NCBI RefSeq assembly: GCF_029991245.1
Contig: NZ_JAIVFO010000017.1
Span: 1-44,555 of the forward strand
Reading direction: 5' to 3'
Length of the DNA stretch: 44,555 nt
Source of the DNA: Xanthobacter autotrophicus
Lineage (GTDB): Bacteria > Pseudomonadota > Alphaproteobacteria > Rhizobiales > Xanthobacteraceae
Below are positions 1-7,775 of the stretch, in pieces. The notes beneath the pieces are model-generated. The model saw nothing but the letters and a program-made list of their open reading frames with translations. It ran no database searches and was not told the origin of the DNA. Positions within the stretch are counted from its first letter, which is position 1. The number at the start of each line of letters is the position of its first letter. A program made the translations under genes and the position numbers.

Positions 1-2
1 GT

Positions 3-350
3 GGTGAGACCGGCGACAGCCCACTCTTCAAGCTGCTGCTGGATCTTGGTCCCGATGTGAAGCCGCGCGCCGCCCTCGCCGACAAGGGCTATGACGCCAA
101 GGCCAACCGGGCCTTGGCCCGGGCTCGGGGCATCGCGCCCGCCATCCCGTTCAAATCCAATGCGAAAGACCGCCCGGCCTTCTTCCCGAAGGCGCTCTAC
201 CGGGGCCGTGCCCGCATCGAGCAGTGCTTCGGAAAGCTGAAGCGATTCAAGCGCGTCGCCCTGCGCTGCGAGAAGACCGAAACCGGCTTCGCCGCCATCG
301 TCGCCCTCGCCCTGAGCTTCATCCTCATCAAATCCGTCCACACCGCCTAG
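3..350 (+). CDS. IS5-family transposase, C-terminal part (cut by window edge)
   Basis: The open frame already runs at the first base of the window and ends at the TAG at 348-350, so only about 115 C-terminal residues are seen. It has the DKGYD motif of IS5-type DDE transposases and the late glutamate region (RIEQCFGKLKRFKR), followed by the usual hydrophobic tail ending in SFILIKSVHTA. In this family the product cuts and joins the element ends. I cannot tell whether the full element is intact because the 5' part lies outside the window. A shortened 71-bp relative lies at 35412-35482 on the other strand. The element sits upstream of the apc promoter region and could have brought or separated neighbouring sequence. 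Confidence 0.85.
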   Translation, partial: GETGDSPLFKLLLDLGPDVKPRAALADKGYDAKANRALARARGIAPAIPFKSNAKDRPAFFPKALYRGRARIEQCFGKLKRFKRVALRCEKTETGFAAIVALALSFILIKSVHTA

Positions 351-352
351 GC

Positions 353-402
353 TGTTTTCGAGCGAAGTGGATTGCGCTTCGCATAAAGAAAAAACTCTGG
401 AC
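353..402 (+). repeat. Dispersed intergenic repeat module (REP-like), degenerate copy
   Basis: The stretch TTTTCGAGCGAAGTGGAT, directly after the transposase stop, matches the third module of the longer repeat at 11947-12115 (TTTTTTCGAGCGAAATGGAT). Elements with this core are common between genes in alphaproteobacteria of this group. The copy is degenerate after about 25 bases. Confidence 0.5.
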
Positions 403-449
403 GTCCATGCCTCCCGCCTCTTCGGCACGCCGATTGCTAGAAAACGGCG

Positions 450-511
450 GCTTTCGCATCCCTCCCGAAAGCTTCCTCTACACCGCCGGTCTCGATCGGC
501 GGTGTTTTTTT
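450..511 (+). terminator. Intrinsic terminator preceded by a second hairpin; possible end of a small RNA
   Basis: A perfect 9-bp stem, ACACCGCCG (480-488) with CGGCGGTGT (497-505), has an 8-nt loop and is followed by seven T residues (505-511): a textbook rho-independent terminator reading rightwards. Just before it is another perfect 7-bp stem, GCTTTCG (450-456) with CGAAAGC (466-472). No coding gene ends between the transposase stop at 350 and this terminator. It therefore either serves the transposase transcript or ends an unrecognised small RNA whose 5' part may lie in 351-450. Confidence 0.7.
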
Positions 512-597
512 GTCTGCGCGGGCATGGTGCGGCGCACGCCCCGCACTCGTCGCGTCGCACAATAAAGACCGATTTTCGAACAGGCATTCGTAAAGAA

Positions 598-614
598 GTC
601 GATGGTTCATCGAC
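598..614. promoter_or_regulatory. Inverted repeat, candidate upstream activator site for the apc promoter
   Basis: GTCGATG-GTT-CATCGAC is a perfect 7+7 bp inverted repeat with a 3-bp spacer. It is centred about 80 bp upstream of the -24 element at 685-700, the usual distance for binding of a sigma-54 enhancer-binding protein. The role is inferred from symmetry and position only. No activator gene is in the window. The rest of 512-684 shows no gene. Confidence 0.45.
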
Positions 615-684
615 CAGATAAAGCTCGGCGGTCAAAAGCCAACGCAAATAAACAATAGTCGAGACCCCGCCTGCCTTCCTCCCC

Positions 685-700
685 TTGGCACGGCCCTTGC
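685..700 (+). promoter_or_regulatory. Sigma-54 (RpoN) -24/-12 promoter of the apc operon
   Basis: TTGGCACGGCCCTTGC matches the sigma-54 consensus (TGGCACG, 4 nt, TTGC) at every invariant position, with GG at 687-688 and GC at 699-700. Transcription should start near 711, about 110 nt before apcA. Related acetone-carboxylase operons are known to be under sigma-54 control with a Fis-type activator, which fits substrate-induced expression here. Confidence 0.8.
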
Positions 701-822
701 GATCCGGTTCGGGAGCCTCGCGGACCGTGTGTCGAGCTGGCCGCGAGCGCTGCCACGCCGCGGTCCAGGCTGGCCGACGCATGCGGCCGCGGCCGGAAAA
801 GAAGTGGGAGGAGAAAGAGCGT

Positions 823-2754
823 ATGTCCCTGCAGATCAACATCGACAACGGCGGCACGCTGACGGACATCTGCATTCTGTCAGACGACGCGGTGAGAAAG
901 ACCAAGGTCCTCACCACGCCGTATGATCTCAGCAAGTGCTTCTTCGAGGGCCTGACCAAGGCTTCCGGCGTGCTCTACGGCGCTCCGGATGTGAAGCGGC
1001 TGCTGGAGGAGGTGGACCTCATCCGCTATTCCACCACCCAGGGCACCAACGCCATCTGCGAGCGCAAGGGCCCGCGTCTCGGCCTCATCCTCGACGCCTC
1101 CGCGCACGACCTGCCGAGCCGCCTTGCGGCCCACGACCAGGATGTGTTCGAGGCCCTGGTGGGCGACCGCATCGCCTTCCTCGCTGCCGCCACCATCAGC
1201 GGCGACGAAGCGGACGTGGAGGTGGCGAAGGCCATCAACAAGCTCACCGCCGCCGGTGCCAACCGGCTGGTGGTGAGCTTCGGCGGCGCCGATTTCCAGG
1301 CGCTGGAGGACCGCTTCCGACTCGTCGCCCTGCGCAAGTATCCGCGCCACCTGCTCGGCGCCGTGCCGATCCTCTACGGCTCCGACCTCACCACCGACGC
1401 GGACGGCGAGCGGCGCACCTGGACGGCGCTCATCAACTCGTTCCTCCACCCCTCCATGGAGGCGTTCCTCTACAATGCGGAGAACCGGCTGCGGGCCTAT
1501 CGCACCAAGAACCCGCTGCTCATCTTCCGCAATGACGGCGACGCCTCGCGCGTGGCCAAGACCATCGCCATCAAGACCTATTCGTCCGGCCCGCGCGGCG
1601 GCATGGAGGGCGTGAAATCCTTCTCGCGCCGCTATGGCTTCGCCGACACCGTCTCCATCGACGTGGGCGGCACCACCACGGATATCGGCCAGTACATCGA
1701 CGGCACCGTGGCCGAGGTGCGGCGCGGCCACGTGGAAGGCATCTCCGTCTCCTTCCCCCTGTGCGAAATCCTGAGCGCGGGGGCGGGCGGCTCCTCCATC
1801 TTCAAGGTGGTGGACGGGCGCATCGTCATCGGGCCGGAGAGCGTCGGCGCGGTGCCGGGGCCGGCCTGCTTCGGGCGCGGCGGGCGCGAGGCCACCATCA
1901 CCGACGCCAGCCTGCTCATCGGCCTGTTCGATCCCACCTCCTATTTCGGCGGCGGCATGGGGCTCGACGCGGACCGCGCGGCGGCGGCGGTGACCGCCAA
2001 TGTGGCCACCCGACTGGGGCTCGGCCTCGACGATGCGCTGCTGCGCATGGAATTCGCCTACGAGGAGAAGATCGCGGCGGAGATTCACCGCTTCACCCGG
2101 ATCTCCGACGAGACGGTGATGCTCGCCTTTGGCGGCGCAGGCCCCCTCAACGCCTGCGGCGTCGCCGAGAAGGCGGGCATTCGCCGGGTGGCGATCCCGC
2201 AGATGGCGGCGGTGTTCTCGGCCTACGGCATCGGCTCCTGCGACATCTCCCAGCGCTACGCGGTGACGCTCTCCGATGCCTCGGAGCTGGCCGCCACCAT
2301 GGCGTCGCTGAAGGTGAAGGCGGCGCGCGACATGTTCGCGGAAGGCTGCGCCGAAGGCACCTATACGCTCGAGGCACGCCTCGTCGCCGACTTCGGTGAC
2401 GGGCGCACGCTGGTCCACGTGCTGGGTGACCAGCTGGAGGTCCCCGCTGCCTTCGCGGGGGCCCGCGCGGTGGAGGTGGAGCTGAAGGCGCTCCGGAGCC
2501 TGCGCGAAGGCGCGGAGCGGTCGGCCCGCTTCGACCCGCGCTCGTCGGCCGCGGCCCATGGCAAGCGCAACGTGCTGATCCGCGATCGCGGGCGCATCGA
2601 CGTGCCGGTCTACCGCCTCGCCGACCTCGCGGACGGCGCTTTCGCGTCCGGCCCCGCCATTCTCGAGGAAGATTATTTCACCTGCCGGGTCCCTGAAGGC
2701 TGGCAGTTCGTCATCAGCGACGCAGGCGACATCCTGCTGAGCCGGGAGGATTGA
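823..2754 (+). CDS. apcA: Acetophenone carboxylase-type subunit A (HyuA-like ATPase subunit)
   Basis: This is a 643-residue HyuA/hydantoinase-A family protein of about 69 kDa. I chose the ATG at 823 because GGGAGGAGAAAG sits just upstream, although the frame is open back to 685. Two ASKHA-type phosphate-binding motifs are visible: DNGGTLTD (residues 8-15) and DVGGTTTD (about 280-287). In the acetophenone and acetone carboxylases, HyuA-like subunits use ATP to activate bicarbonate or the ketone. The gene is first in a five-gene operon whose order and size classes match apcABCDE of denitrifying ethylbenzene degraders: two different HyuA-like subunits, one small subunit, one HyuB-like subunit and an ApcE. 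Acetone carboxylase has only three subunits, so the Apc class fits better. The real ketone substrate is not shown by the sequence. Confidence 0.8.
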   Translation: MSLQINIDNGGTLTDICILSDDAVRKTKVLTTPYDLSKCFFEGLTKASGVLYGAPDVKRLLEEVDLIRYSTTQGTNAICERKGPRLGLILDASAHDLPSRLAAHDQDVFEALVGDRIAFLAAATISGDEADVEVAKAINKLTAAGANRLVVSFGGADFQALEDRFRLVALRKYPRHLLGAVPILYGSDLTTDADGERRTWTALINSFLHPSMEAFLYNAENRLRAYRTKNPLLIFRNDGDASRVAKTIAIKTYSSGPRGGMEGVKSFSRRYGFADTVSIDVGGTTTDIGQYIDGTVAEVRRGHVEGISVSFPLCEILSAGAGGSSIFKVVDGRIVIGPESVGAVPGPACFGRGGREATITDASLLIGLFDPTSYFGGGMGLDADRAAAAVTANVATRLGLGLDDALLRMEFAYEEKIAAEIHRFTRISDETVMLAFGGAGPLNACGVAEKAGIRRVAIPQMAAVFSAYGIGSCDISQRYAVTLSDASELAATMASLKVKAARDMFAEGCAEGTYTLEARLVADFGDGRTLVHVLGDQLEVPAAFAGARAVEVELKALRSLREGAERSARFDPRSSAAAHGKRNVLIRDRGRIDVPVYRLADLADGAFASGPAILEEDYFTCRVPEGWQFVISDAGDILLSRED

Positions 2755-2759
2755 AAAAG

Positions 2760-3158
2760 ATGAAAGTCGCAATGACCGAATATCTCCGCATCGACCTGAA
2801 GTCGGAGAAGTGGGAATGCCGCGTGTGCGATCACGAGATCGCGCCGGCGCGGGGCAACTACAAGGAAGGTCTTCTGGTCCACGATCGTGACCCGCGCGAG
2901 ATCCATCCGCCGATCATCGATCCGGACAAGTATCGCTTCACCTTCAGTCCCGACCCGGAATGGGTGCGCATCCTCGAATATTGCTGCCCCAGCTGCGGCA
3001 CGCAGGTCGAGACCGAATATGCCGTGCCCGGCCATCCGCCGCTCTACGACATGGAAGTCGATCTCGAGGCGCTCAAGGCCCAATGGGCCGCCCGCGGCGA
3101 GGCGGCGGCCCCCTATGCCGGCCCGGCCGTGGTGCGTGACGAAGGTCACGGACACTGA
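2760..3158 (+). CDS. apcB: Acetophenone carboxylase-type small subunit B (zinc-ribbon-like)
   Basis: A 132-residue protein of about 15 kDa. The start at ATG 2760 follows GGGAGGA by about 10 nt. A TTG at 2751 would lie directly on that Shine-Dalgarno sequence and is less likely. It carries C20-x2-C23 (CRVC) and C75-C76-x2-C79 (CCPSC), a four-cysteine pattern able to hold zinc. This matches the small subunit of acetophenone carboxylase and the gamma subunit of acetone carboxylase. The gene follows the apcA stop by 5 bp, so it is translationally close to apcA. The family role is structural in the core complex; I see no catalytic motif. Confidence 0.75.
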   Translation: MKVAMTEYLRIDLKSEKWECRVCDHEIAPARGNYKEGLLVHDRDPREIHPPIIDPDKYRFTFSPDPEWVRILEYCCPSCGTQVETEYAVPGHPPLYDMEVDLEALKAQWAARGEAAAPYAGPAVVRDEGHGH

Positions 3159-3167
3159 AACCCTGAC

Positions 3168-3203
3168 GGTGCCGCCCATCCCCCCGCGGAACGCGGCGGC
3201 ACC
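3168..3203 (+). other. Intergenic hairpin between apcB and apcC
   Basis: GGTGCCGCC (3168-3176) pairs perfectly with GGCGGCACC (3195-3203) across an 18-nt loop. There is no T-run, so it is unlikely to be a strong terminator. It may stabilise or mark a processing point in the polycistronic mRNA. Confidence 0.5.
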
Positions 3204-3257
3204 CCCAGCATACCGAATGCGGCGCCGTGCGCCTGCCAGCATCCTCAGGGAGGGGAC

Positions 3258-5414
3258 ATGAAACGCGTTTCCGTGGACATCGGTGGCACCTTCACCGACT
3301 GCTTCGTGGTCTGGGACAAGCAGTATATCGAGGCCAAGGCCCTCACCACCCACCACAACCTCGCCATGGGTTTCAACGAGGCCCTGGGCAAGGCCTGCAA
3401 CGTGCTGGGGCTCCAGCTTGAGGAGATCCTGAGCGCCGTGGACAGCGTGCGCTATGCCACCACGCTTGGCACCAATGCCCTCATCGAGCACAAGGGCCCC
3501 CGGATCGGCATGCTGGTGACCGCCGGCTACGAGGCCACCGTGCCGCTCAGCCGCGCCCGCGGCTATGGCGAGGGGCTCGACAATCTCGGCCAGCAGGACA
3601 TGCCCAACGCCCAGCGCCCAAACCCGCTGGTGGAGGCGCACATGATCCGCGGCGTGCGCGAGCGGCTCGATTTCCAGGGCAAGCGCGTCATGCCCCTCGA
3701 CGAGGAGGACGTGCGCACCCAGATCCGCGAACTGGTGAACCGCGGCGCCCAGATCATCGTGGTGGCGCTGGTGAATGCGGTGGTGAACCCCGCCCACGAG
3801 CAGCGCATCGAGGAGATCATCCTCGAGGAGTATCCCTCCCACCTGCTCGGCGCCATCCCGGTCATCCTGTCCCACCAGGTGGCGGGGCGCAAAGGCGAAT
3901 ATGTCCGCGCCACCTCGGCCATCGTGGACGGCTATCTGCACTCCACCATGTACCACGCGCTCTCGGCGCTGGAGCAGAACCTGCGGGCCCATCGCTACGA
4001 GAAGCCCATGCTGGTGATCCACAATTCCGGCGGCATGGCGCAGCTCAACTCCACCGATGCGCTGCAGACCATCCATTCCGGCCCGGTCTCCGGCATTGGC
4101 GCCTCCGAGCACCTCGCCATGCTCACCGGGCTCGGCAATGTGGTGGCCACCGACATGGGCGGCACCAGCTACGACATCGGCATCGTGGTGGACGGCGGCG
4201 TGAAGCACTACGACTTCAACCCGGTCATCGACCGCTGGCTGGTCTCGGTGCCCATGGTGCACCTGGTGACGCTGGGCGCCGGCGGCGGCTCCATCGCCTC
4301 CTATGACCGCATGTACAAGACCGTGAAGTGCGGCCCCGAGAGCGCCGGTTCGGACCCCGGCCCCGCCTGCTACGACCGGGGCGGCATGCGGCCCACCGTG
4401 ACCGACGCCGACCTCTTGCTCGGCTATCTCGACCCGTCGAACTATGCGGGCGGCTCCATTCCGCTCAACCCGCGCCGGGCCAAGTCGGCCATCGAGGATA
4501 GCCTGTGCGACGAGCTTGACTGCTCGGTGGTCGAGGCGGCGCTGCTGATCCGCGAGAAGGTGGACGACAACATGGCCAACGGCCTGTTCACCGAGCTGCG
4601 GGCCCGGGGCTACGACCCCAAGGACTTCACCATGCTCGCCTATGGCGGCAACGGCCCGCTGCACTGCTGCGGCATCGCCCAGAACCTCAACATCGACCGC
4701 ATCCTGGCGCCGCCGCTCTCCTCCGTGTTCTCCGCGGTGGGCGCCGGCAACATGCACCAGCTCCATATCCATGAGCAGTCGCTCTACATGGTGCTCTACG
4801 ACAGCAACACCCGCGCCCTGTTCGACGATTACGACCGCTTCAACGCCATCGTCGCCGACCTGAAGGAGCGCGGCACCCAGGACCTGCTGCGCCAGGGCGT
4901 TCCGCCCACGGATATCCGCCACAACCTCGAACTGGACATGCGCTACGGCAACCAGCTGGTGCAGACCACGGCGGTGATCGACAAGCACGGGGTGGACGGC
5001 CCGGCGGACGTGCTCGCCATCATCTCCCAGTTCTCGGCGGACTACGGCAAGCGCTTCGGCGAGGGCTCGCAGGCGCCGGAGGCGGGCATCCGCATCAATA
5101 CCATCCGCATCGCCGCCTATGTCCAGCACGAGACCGTGCAGTTCGAGGACATCAAGCCGGTGCCGGAGCGTGAGCGCAAGGCGCCGCCGCCGCCCGCCGC
5201 CACCCGCGTGTGCCACTTCGTGGGCCAGGACGGCCCGCTGGAGACGCCGGTGTGGAGCCGCTCCGACATCGGTCCCGGGGTGCAGATCGAGGGGCCGGCC
5301 ATCATCGCCTCGGAGGTGACCACCTTCCTGGTCAATCCGGGCTGGAGCTTCGTGGCGGCCAAGCAGGGCGCCTCCTGGTTCCTGCGCGCCAAGATCCCCG
5401 CCACCACGTACTGA
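3258..5414 (+). CDS. apcC: Acetophenone carboxylase-type subunit C (second HyuA-like ATPase subunit)
   Basis: A 718-residue HyuA-family protein of about 78 kDa. It starts at ATG 3258 behind the strong site AGGGAGGGG. The two phosphate-binding motifs are DIGGTFTD (residues 7-14) and DMGGTSYD (about 299-306). It is a paralogue of apcA but diverged throughout, as expected for the two non-identical ATPase subunits of acetophenone carboxylase. In that enzyme family two ATP are used per turnover to join a ketone with bicarbonate. A 99-bp gap with a hairpin separates it from apcB. The label C follows gene order. Plain N-methylhydantoinase (HyuA) is the alternative name, but the five-gene context argues for the carboxylase. 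Confidence 0.8.
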   Translation: MKRVSVDIGGTFTDCFVVWDKQYIEAKALTTHHNLAMGFNEALGKACNVLGLQLEEILSAVDSVRYATTLGTNALIEHKGPRIGMLVTAGYEATVPLSRARGYGEGLDNLGQQDMPNAQRPNPLVEAHMIRGVRERLDFQGKRVMPLDEEDVRTQIRELVNRGAQIIVVALVNAVVNPAHEQRIEEIILEEYPSHLLGAIPVILSHQVAGRKGEYVRATSAIVDGYLHSTMYHALSALEQNLRAHRYEKPMLVIHNSGGMAQLNSTDALQTIHSGPVSGIGASEHLAMLTGLGNVVATDMGGTSYDIGIVVDGGVKHYDFNPVIDRWLVSVPMVHLVTLGAGGGSIASYDRMYKTVKCGPESAGSDPGPACYDRGGMRPTVTDADLLLGYLDPSNYAGGSIPLNPRRAKSAIEDSLCDELDCSVVEAALLIREKVDDNMANGLFTELRARGYDPKDFTMLAYGGNGPLHCCGIAQNLNIDRILAPPLSSVFSAVGAGNMHQLHIHEQSLYMVLYDSNTRALFDDYDRFNAIVADLKERGTQDLLRQGVPPTDIRHNLELDMRYGNQLVQTTAVIDKHGVDGPADVLAIISQFSADYGKRFGEGSQAPEAGIRINTIRIAAYVQHETVQFEDIKPVPERERKAPPPPAATRVCHFVGQDGPLETPVWSRSDIGPGVQIEGPAIIASEVTTFLVNPGWSFVAAKQGASWFLRAKIPATTY

Positions 5415-5423
5415 CGCCATTTT

Positions 5424-5448
5424 CTCTCCCCGCCCCGCGCGGGGAGAG
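5424..5448 (+). other. Intergenic hairpin between apcC and apcD
   Basis: CTCTCCCCGC (5424-5433) and GCGGGGAGAG (5439-5448) form a perfect 10-bp stem with a 5-nt loop, 10 bp after the apcC stop. There is no T-run on the 3' side, so an mRNA processing or stability element is more likely than a full terminator. Confidence 0.55.
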
Positions 5449-5498
5449 CGCGCCTCATGGCGCTGCGATCACTTCAGATATTCCGGGAGGATAACCCC

Positions 5499-7775
5499 AT
5501 GAACGACATGAGCATCGCCGGCCGTGGCAAGCTGCCCAGCGCCGAAGAGGCCGCCCTCGTCAAGAAGTTCCTGAACGACACCACGCTGTTCCTCGGACCC
5601 GACCCCGAGATCATGCAGAACCACGACCTCATGCCGCGCACGGCGGACGAGGACGAGGCCATCGCCAAGGTGGCCGACAGCCACATCATCGCCAAGATTC
5701 GCGACCGCATCCAGGCCGGCTGCGACGAAGGCTATGAGATGGTGGAGCAGATGGGCGCCGCCCCCGGCGCCAAGTGGGGCGACGTCATCACCGGCGTCTA
5801 TTCGGCCTCCGGTGACCTGGCCATCGCCTCCGCCGGCGGCGTGCTGATCTTCTCGGCGCTGGTGCACCACCCCATCAAGTTCATCATCAAGAACTGGATC
5901 AACGACCCCACCGTCGGCGTGCGCGAGGGCGACGGCTTCATCCACAACGACAGCCGCTACGGCAACGTCCACAACACCGACCAGTCCATGATCCTGCCCA
6001 TCTTCCACAAGGGCCGGCTCGTGTGCTGGGTGGCCTCCACCGTGCACGAGGGCGAGAACGGCGCCATTGAGCCGGGCGGCATGCCCTCCATGGCGGAAAG
6101 CCCCTCGGACGAAGGGCTCAAGATGTCGCCCTTCAAGGTGGTGGAAAACTACCAGATCAAGCGCGATATCCTCACCTTCCTGCAGAATTCGGTGCGCGAG
6201 CCGAAGCTGCAATATGAAGACATGAAGGTGAAGCTGTTCGCCTGCCTGCGCATCAAGCAGCGCATCGAGGAGACGCTGAACACCGACGGGCCGGAGGCCC
6301 TCGTCTCCACCCTGCGCCTCACCATGGAGAATGTGCGCGCCGAGGTGAAGCGGCGCATCTCCGAATGGCCGGACATGACGGTGCGCACCTACATCATCCA
6401 GGACTCGACCCTGCGCGAGAATTGCGTGGTGAAGATCAACTGCAAGCTCACCAAGACCGGCGACCGGCTGATCTTCGATTTCCGCGGCTCTGCGCCCGAG
6501 TTCACCAACCGCGCCACCAACACCATCGTTGCCGGCCTCAAGGGCATGCTGGCGCAGGTTTTCCTGTGTTATGTGTGGCCGGACCTGCCGCGCGGGCAGG
6601 CGGCCTTCGCCCCCATCGAGGTCATCACCGACCCCCATTCCATCGTCAACTGCTCCTATGACGCGCCCAATTCGCAGAGCCTGATGTCCATCTTCACGGG
6701 CTTTACGGCGGGCCAGCACGCGGTGGCGAAGTTCCTCTATTCCTGTCCCGAGAAATTCACCAAGGTGCACGCGCCCACCTTCAACATGATCAATACCTTC
6801 GTGTGGGGCGGCGTGTCCCAGCACGGCGAGACCCTGGGCAACCTCTGCGCCGACCTCAACGGCATGGGCGCCGGCGCCACCGTGGACCGCGACGGCGAGC
6901 ACGCCCTCGCCCCCATCTTCGCCACCATGGCCGACATCGGCGAGCAGGAGCTGAACGAGGAGGAGGTGCCCTTCCTCCAGCTGGTGTCCAAGAAGATGAC
7001 GCGGGACGCCATCGCTCCCGGCAAGTATCGCGGCGGCCAGGGCTACACCATGATGGTGGCCACCAAGGACAGTGAGCAGTGGGGCTTCATGACCGTGTGT
7101 CAGGGCGCCAAGATCCCGCCGCTCCAGGGCCTGTTCGGCGGCTATGCCTGCGGCTGCTATCCTTTGTCCAAGGTGAAGGGCGTGGATGTCTACGACGTGC
7201 TGCTCAACACGCCGGAGAAGTTCAAGCACTCCATCGAGGAGATCATGAACGAGCAGCCCTTCGAGGGCGCCAGCTACACCACCCACCACATGGGCATGGG
7301 CTTCGAGATATCGAAGCGCGGCGAGCTGTTCATGATCTCGCAGGGGGCGGGAGCCGGCTACGGCGATCTTCTGGAGCGCGACCCCAGGGGGGTCATCAAG
7401 GACATCGAGGAGGGCCTCATCTCCCCCGCGGTCGCCGCCCGCACCTACAAGGTGGCATTCGACCCCGAGACCCTCGCCATCGACGAGAAGGCGACCGAAG
7501 AGGCGCGCGCCGCCGAGCGCAAGGCGCGCATCGCCCGCTCCAGGCCCTATTCGGAGTTCGTGAAGGACTGGAGCAAGCCCACGCCGCCGACCCACCTTCA
7601 GTATTTCGGTGCGTGGGGCGATGATGTCGAAACCCTCTACATGGGCAGCCCGGAAAAGACCCGCGACGCTGAAGTCCCGCGCCCCAACTACATGCCGCAC
7701 CCCAAGGATGTGCGCATCGCCGAGCTTGAGGCACGTCTTGCCGCCGTCGGCGCCATGGGGGGTGAGAAGCAATGA
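5499..7775 (+). CDS. apcD: Acetophenone carboxylase-type subunit D (HyuB-like)
   Basis: A 758-residue HyuB/hydantoinase-B family protein of about 84 kDa. The start at ATG 5499 is chosen because GGGAGG lies 8 nt upstream; an upstream ATG at 5457 has no good ribosome site. Family signatures are GDGFIHNDSRYG from about residue 144 and TVHEGENG around H183, which correspond to the substrate and metal-site regions of the HyuB and acetone-carboxylase large subunits. In the family this subunit carries out the carboxylation step with activated ketone or bicarbonate made by the HyuA subunits. It overlaps apcE by four bases. Overall it resembles both ApcD and the acetone carboxylase large subunit; the operon layout favours the former. 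Confidence 0.8.
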   Translation: MNDMSIAGRGKLPSAEEAALVKKFLNDTTLFLGPDPEIMQNHDLMPRTADEDEAIAKVADSHIIAKIRDRIQAGCDEGYEMVEQMGAAPGAKWGDVITGVYSASGDLAIASAGGVLIFSALVHHPIKFIIKNWINDPTVGVREGDGFIHNDSRYGNVHNTDQSMILPIFHKGRLVCWVASTVHEGENGAIEPGGMPSMAESPSDEGLKMSPFKVVENYQIKRDILTFLQNSVREPKLQYEDMKVKLFACLRIKQRIEETLNTDGPEALVSTLRLTMENVRAEVKRRISEWPDMTVRTYIIQDSTLRENCVVKINCKLTKTGDRLIFDFRGSAPEFTNRATNTIVAGLKGMLAQVFLCYVWPDLPRGQAAFAPIEVITDPHSIVNCSYDAPNSQSLMSIFTGFTAGQHAVAKFLYSCPEKFTKVHAPTFNMINTFVWGGVSQHGETLGNLCADLNGMGAGATVDRDGEHALAPIFATMADIGEQELNEEEVPFLQLVSKKMTRDAIAPGKYRGGQGYTMMVATKDSEQWGFMTVCQGAKIPPLQGLFGGYACGCYPLSKVKGVDVYDVLLNTPEKFKHSIEEIMNEQPFEGASYTTHHMGMGFEISKRGELFMISQGAGAGYGDLLERDPRGVIKDIEEGLISPAVAARTYKVAFDPETLAIDEKATEEARAAERKARIARSRPYSEFVKDWSKPTPPTHLQYFGAWGDDVETLYMGSPEKTRDAEVPRPNYMPHPKDVRIAELEARLAAVGAMGGEKQ

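Noticed and set aside
880-2772. Long antisense open frame opposite apcA
   Set aside because: High-GC third-codon bias keeps antisense frames open. The translation is rich in R, A, G and H with no domain, and apcA is clearly the real gene.
2673-5420. Very long antisense open frame opposite apcB/apcC
   Set aside because: Spans two real genes and their gap, with low-complexity composition. It is a compositional artefact.
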